Shown in pieces: positions 60,985 through 64,000 of a stretch of DNA of 64,000 nt (positions are counted from its first letter, which is position 1; every line of letters begins with the position of its first letter). The DNA comes from Phytoseiulus persimilis (taxonomy: Eukaryota; Arthropoda; Arachnida; Mesostigmata; Phytoseiidae). The DNA lies in assembly GCA_037576195.1 (NCBI GenBank), contig CM075102.1, forward strand, positions 21,138,745-21,202,744. The letters are read 5' to 3'. The notes beneath the pieces were generated by a model. It saw only the letters and a list, made by a program, of their open reading frames with translations, had not been told where the DNA came from and did no database searches. The position numbers were made by a program, and so were the translations under genes.

Positions 60985-62261
60985 CTGCCAGGCCGGAGGC
61001 AAAACTCCGGCGTCACGTGTCCGGCTAGTTCCGCGAGCTGTGGAACTTCGCTCAGAACTCATCGGTGACATTTGGAGTTAGGGATCGATTCCGTGAAAGT
61101 CGACTGCTATTCGCAGCTCTCCGACTTCACCGCTCGCCCGCTCGTTCCATTGCGGCATGCGCAGCGTGCCTTGACCATGCAAGACGAGATTTCTTCCGAG
61201 TTTCCGATCCGAACCTACGCCGCAGCTCCGGAAACAGGGTTTCTCGTTGCGCACCTCCTCGAGCTTGCAGGCGGCGAATCGCAGGTGCTCGTCGCTTTGC
61301 CCGCCGAATCTGAACCCTGCATCGCGATGCCGTGCCATGTGGCCTGACGGCTTGTGTGCACGCGATGGTCCGCGCAGAACGCAGCTTTTCGCGGGTCTGC
61401 ATGGATGGCGATGTTGAACATACTCGTCATTGGCGCCCGGAATCGGTATGTCGAGAGTTGGACGAGATCATCCATCCAAAATCGAGGAGATCTTGAAGCG
61501 GAATCGATAGGAATTCGCAAGTGGGCGGGCACATAGGTGAAGTCGGAGATTGCGTCGACACAAGCGTGATTCACAGGGACAGGCGCCGTCTCTGTGTGCC
61601 CTTGGCTCGCTAGATCGAAATCGGAACTCGTCTGGGAACTCTCACAGCTAACTCATTCCACCCCAGCGACCGCCGTGTGAGAAGCATCGATTCGGAACTC
61701 TCAAGTCGGTTCTTCGATCTTCCGATCGAGGCGAATGTTCGACTCCATCATTTCGGAAACGCGATACGTCGCTGTGGGTTTCGTGTTGTTCCCACTGGTC
61801 GAGCCCTAGTCGCCCCTCGGCAGAACCTCATTAAGTCGCGGCATATGATCCATCTTCCCCGACATCCCGTGCATGAACAAGTTAGAGTTCCGTCCAGCGT
61901 AGATCGGCCGCGAGTTCGCGATTCGAGTGAAAATTGAAGAAGTGGCAGAATGGGGACGGCCAGGTGGCTGGAACGGATACTTTTCCGAGGATTTCTCCCA
62001 CGATAGCTCAGGACTCGCGAGATGTTCCTGACCGGAACTCGGAACGACCAGGACGGCGAGAATATATTATGATGATAATATTTCGTGCGTAGGAGAAAAC
62101 TGTGGAGCAGATTCCCATTCGCACTCCCCCCGAGGAGCCTGGAAGGAATGCGCAGGAGATCGAGACTATACTAGCTCGAGTTCGCGACGAACCGTCCTGA
62201 ACCGGGCTCATCGAGGACCGACGGGAAACCGGAGTTCAGACCGGGAGACCGGGAAACCGGG
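60985..62261. other. High-GC stretch with overlapping open frames on both strands
   Basis: At 61070-61575 three frames are open at once (plus 61072-61347, minus 61078-61338 and minus 61215-61574). One is probably coding and the others shadows, but I cannot decide which. A minus-strand reading near 61715-61930 (contains ANSRPIYAGRNSN) is another possible exon. Short GACCGGGA-type repeats stand at 62240-62262. Confidence 0.3.
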
Positions 62262-62358
62262 CCGCCATGGGATTTGCGAGGCGATAGGGAGTGTTACTGA
62301 AGCAATACCGAAAGGTGATCCCGAGACACTTCTGAAGGCTGGCTGAGAGGTTCAGCCG
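62262..62358 (-). repeat. Dispersed repeat, copy B
   Basis: The reverse complement matches copy A at 47878-47975, with the same hairpin (GGCTGA, five bases, TCAGCC) and the same 3' block TATCGCCTCGCAAATCCCAT. It lies downstream of, or in a late intron of, the unidentified minus-strand gene at 62515-63126. Confidence 0.75.
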
Positions 62359-62514
62359 GAGAAGAGAGAGCGGGAGACGTGGATTCAAGTTGAGTCCCGC
62401 TTTCGTCGCCGACAACGGAATAGTCCCAAGACCGCTTCTATAACCTTTCCTGGCCGAACATAAGGGGAAGTTCTAGAGCGGTTGCGGTTCACGGAGGAAC
62501 TACATATTACTCAC

Positions 62515-63126
62515 ATAGCGGTGACTTCTCGTTCCAAGCGCTTCGACTTCTTGAAATCGTTCAGGGCGGCGAAGTCACAGGCCAATTTTTCGACGCAGTG
62601 ATTCTGAGCACTGAGCAGTCCGGAGCATCTCATGTATCTGTGGTAGAAGCTCCATTGTGATGTCCTCCATTGAGTCGTGACGAGGATCGTGAATCGAACT
62701 CATGCGCGATCCCGATATGATCACGGTCAATGCGCTTACCTGGCGATCATTCTTTGTCGCATCTTCTCAAGGTCGCCCTGCTTACCAACCAGGTCGCGTT
62801 TCCCTCGCTGAACCACAGGTGTGCCTGCTGCAAATGAAGAAGAAGTGTCATGACCTCGATCAGGTCAGCAACCCCAGCTGAATATCGAGCAGCATCAGTG
62901 GACTCTGTCCATTCCATCAGAAACAGATGCGGGTGGAAGGAGTACTCGCGAAACTGTGCAGAATCCTCATATGAGACTCTTATGTTGTTCTGCGGGACGC
63001 GAACACAAACAGGTTTCCCATCTCTCGTTAGAACTCTCACGAATAAGGGCCGATTCGGGCTGAATTTTGCATGAGGAGCAAAAGTGGGCCACGATATCGG
63101 AATGATGTGGCTTAGGTTCATTATTT
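62515..63126 (-). CDS. Unidentified gene, three internal exons
   Basis: Exons in gene order are 62855-63126, 62740-62777 and 62515-62610, with matching phases (phase 0, then phase 2). The first follows a TTTTGCAG acceptor and contains PLFVRVLTRDGKPVCVRVP and HPHLFLMEWTEST. The second reads GDLEKMRQRMIA and ends at CCAG then GTAAGC. The third reads AQNHCVEKLACDFAALN then a charged helix (DFKKSKRLEREV) and ends at GTGAGT. The last two are strongly exon-like, with helical, charged content. The join between the first and second is less sure, since an alternative reading of 62778-62835 also continues in frame (GTPVVQRGKRDLVGKQ). Neither end of the gene was found, and I cannot name the family. Confidence 0.45.
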
Positions 63127-64000
63127 CTGCAAAACCATGTGTCCGCTCGTTTTCCGACGGCCGGCGCTCCCTCCGATCGAAGGAGATGTTAGTTAGGCCT
63201 AACATCTGCATAACAAGCCGTCTAACCAGCCGGTGAAATAGCAACGACTGCGGTGCGGCCTCGTGTCCCGACAAGAGAGCGAGCAGGTGAGCGAATGAGT
63301 GAAGGAACCAGCGAATGGCGAATGCGTGGATACAGGATCAATCAATAACGCCTATCTAGGACGCCGATCTGGGTCGGACGGGCCTTAACGCTCTTCGGGC
63401 TGGTCCTACGCATGCCATTACTCGTGACGGCCCGACACAGAATAAGCTATTGATCAAACCAATTCGACCGGTTTCGCGTTGTGTCAAACGTCCACGCCAA
63501 TTTTCACATGGTGATCCGCGAAGGAGCGCGCTGGGCTTCGGATCGAGATTCGTTGGCCGCACAATCAGGACCAAGCTCGGTGATTGTTGCCGGGTGGTCG
63601 CAGCCCAAATGGCTCCATTCTGAAACGCCCATTGTCGGTTACATCTTTTCTGCAGTTTTGAGGATCTTTTTGGATCTGAGCTCATACAGAACGAAAGACA
63701 CAATGTCCGTGGACCCTCAACGGGATTCGTGTTCGCTCATCCGACCGCCTTCAGACGGGCCGCTGACAAGGCTTTTGAATAAAGTTGGAAGCGCCAGAAA
63801 GAGGAACTGACCGCCACACACCGCTCCCCATGCATGGACCCATCCGACCAAGCACCCATCAGAACCGGAATGCGGCCTGATTGTGGATCCGTTTCTGGTA
63901 GCTGTGGGCGGATTTTGGTGTGGTAATCAAAGCCTGTGAATTCAGCTTCCTACACTTTCCGCATCCTGATTCCACGTGAGGGCATCATTGTGCTTGTCGA
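63127..64000. other. Upstream part of the unidentified minus-strand gene or flank
   Basis: The minus frame continues open to 63274, and there are opposed open frames at 63356-63703 (minus) and 63481-63810 (plus). No family, promoter or repeat could be recognised to the window end. Confidence 0.3.

Noticed and set aside
61072-61574. Three mutually overlapping open frames that could each be a gene
   Set aside because: All are explained by a stop-poor, GC-rich stretch. None has a recognisable motif or clear splice sites, so none was called.
62680-62745. Second tRNA-like sequence with GTTCGATTC on the minus strand
   Set aside because: It starts at the GTAAGC splice donor of a well-supported exon, so the match falls in an intron. 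The arms do not pair as a tRNA.

Overview
The window looks like nuclear DNA of an invertebrate animal, probably an arthropod and possibly a compact-genome arachnid such as a mite. The evidence is multi-exon genes with short spliceosomal introns (mostly about 70 to 250 bases), roughly even base composition, animal-type protein families (an SLC46 transporter, a BRMS1/Sds3 chromatin subunit, a retinol-dehydrogenase-type SDR) and hAT DNA transposon remnants. The species guess is inference. No operons, Shine-Dalgarno sites, rRNA, convincing tRNA or CRISPR were seen. No virus-derived or LTR element was recognised.

Layout. Positions 1 to about 33,000 are gene-poor. I could not identify any protein there. 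This part holds one good TATA box (6194), several hairpins including a long foldback at 9848-10107, a 624-base hAT remnant with degenerate target-site duplications (13006-13629), a smaller hAT-like pair of ends (26614-26776), a 40-base minisatellite and scattered simple repeats. From 33,000 onward genes become recognisable: part of a BRMS1/Sds3-family gene (33065 onward, plus strand), an unidentified 101-residue ORF (34710-35015, plus), the 3' end of a coiled-coil protein gene (39142-39638, minus), a complete seven-exon short-chain dehydrogenase (41052-43661, minus), a complete seven-exon SLC46-like membrane transporter (57536-59994, plus), the 3' end of a possible armadillo-type gene (60463-60984, minus) and internal exons of an unidentified gene (62515-63126, minus). 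The stretches 43.7-57.5 kb and 61.0-62.5 kb contain many open frames, none of which I could name.

The two complete models rest on exon phase. The SDR exons add to 879 bases (292 residues plus stop) and the SLC46 exons to 1,494 bases (497 residues plus stop), with matching phase at every junction. These genes are neighbours without an obvious shared pathway. The SDR and SLC46 proteins would both handle small molecules (an NAD(P)-linked redox enzyme and a proton-coupled solute carrier), while the BRMS1-like protein would act in a histone deacetylase complex.

The most interesting signals are the 118-base imperfect foldback near 9.85 kb with a second perfect-arm hairpin 110 bases beyond it, a roughly 97-base repeat present in opposite orientations at 47.9 and 62.3 kb that carries a conserved small hairpin, an apparent excess of GC-AG introns (3 of about 15 modelled introns), and a 95-base nearly perfect tandem duplication at 56181-56370. 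All calls were made by eye. None was tested by database search or RNA evidence.
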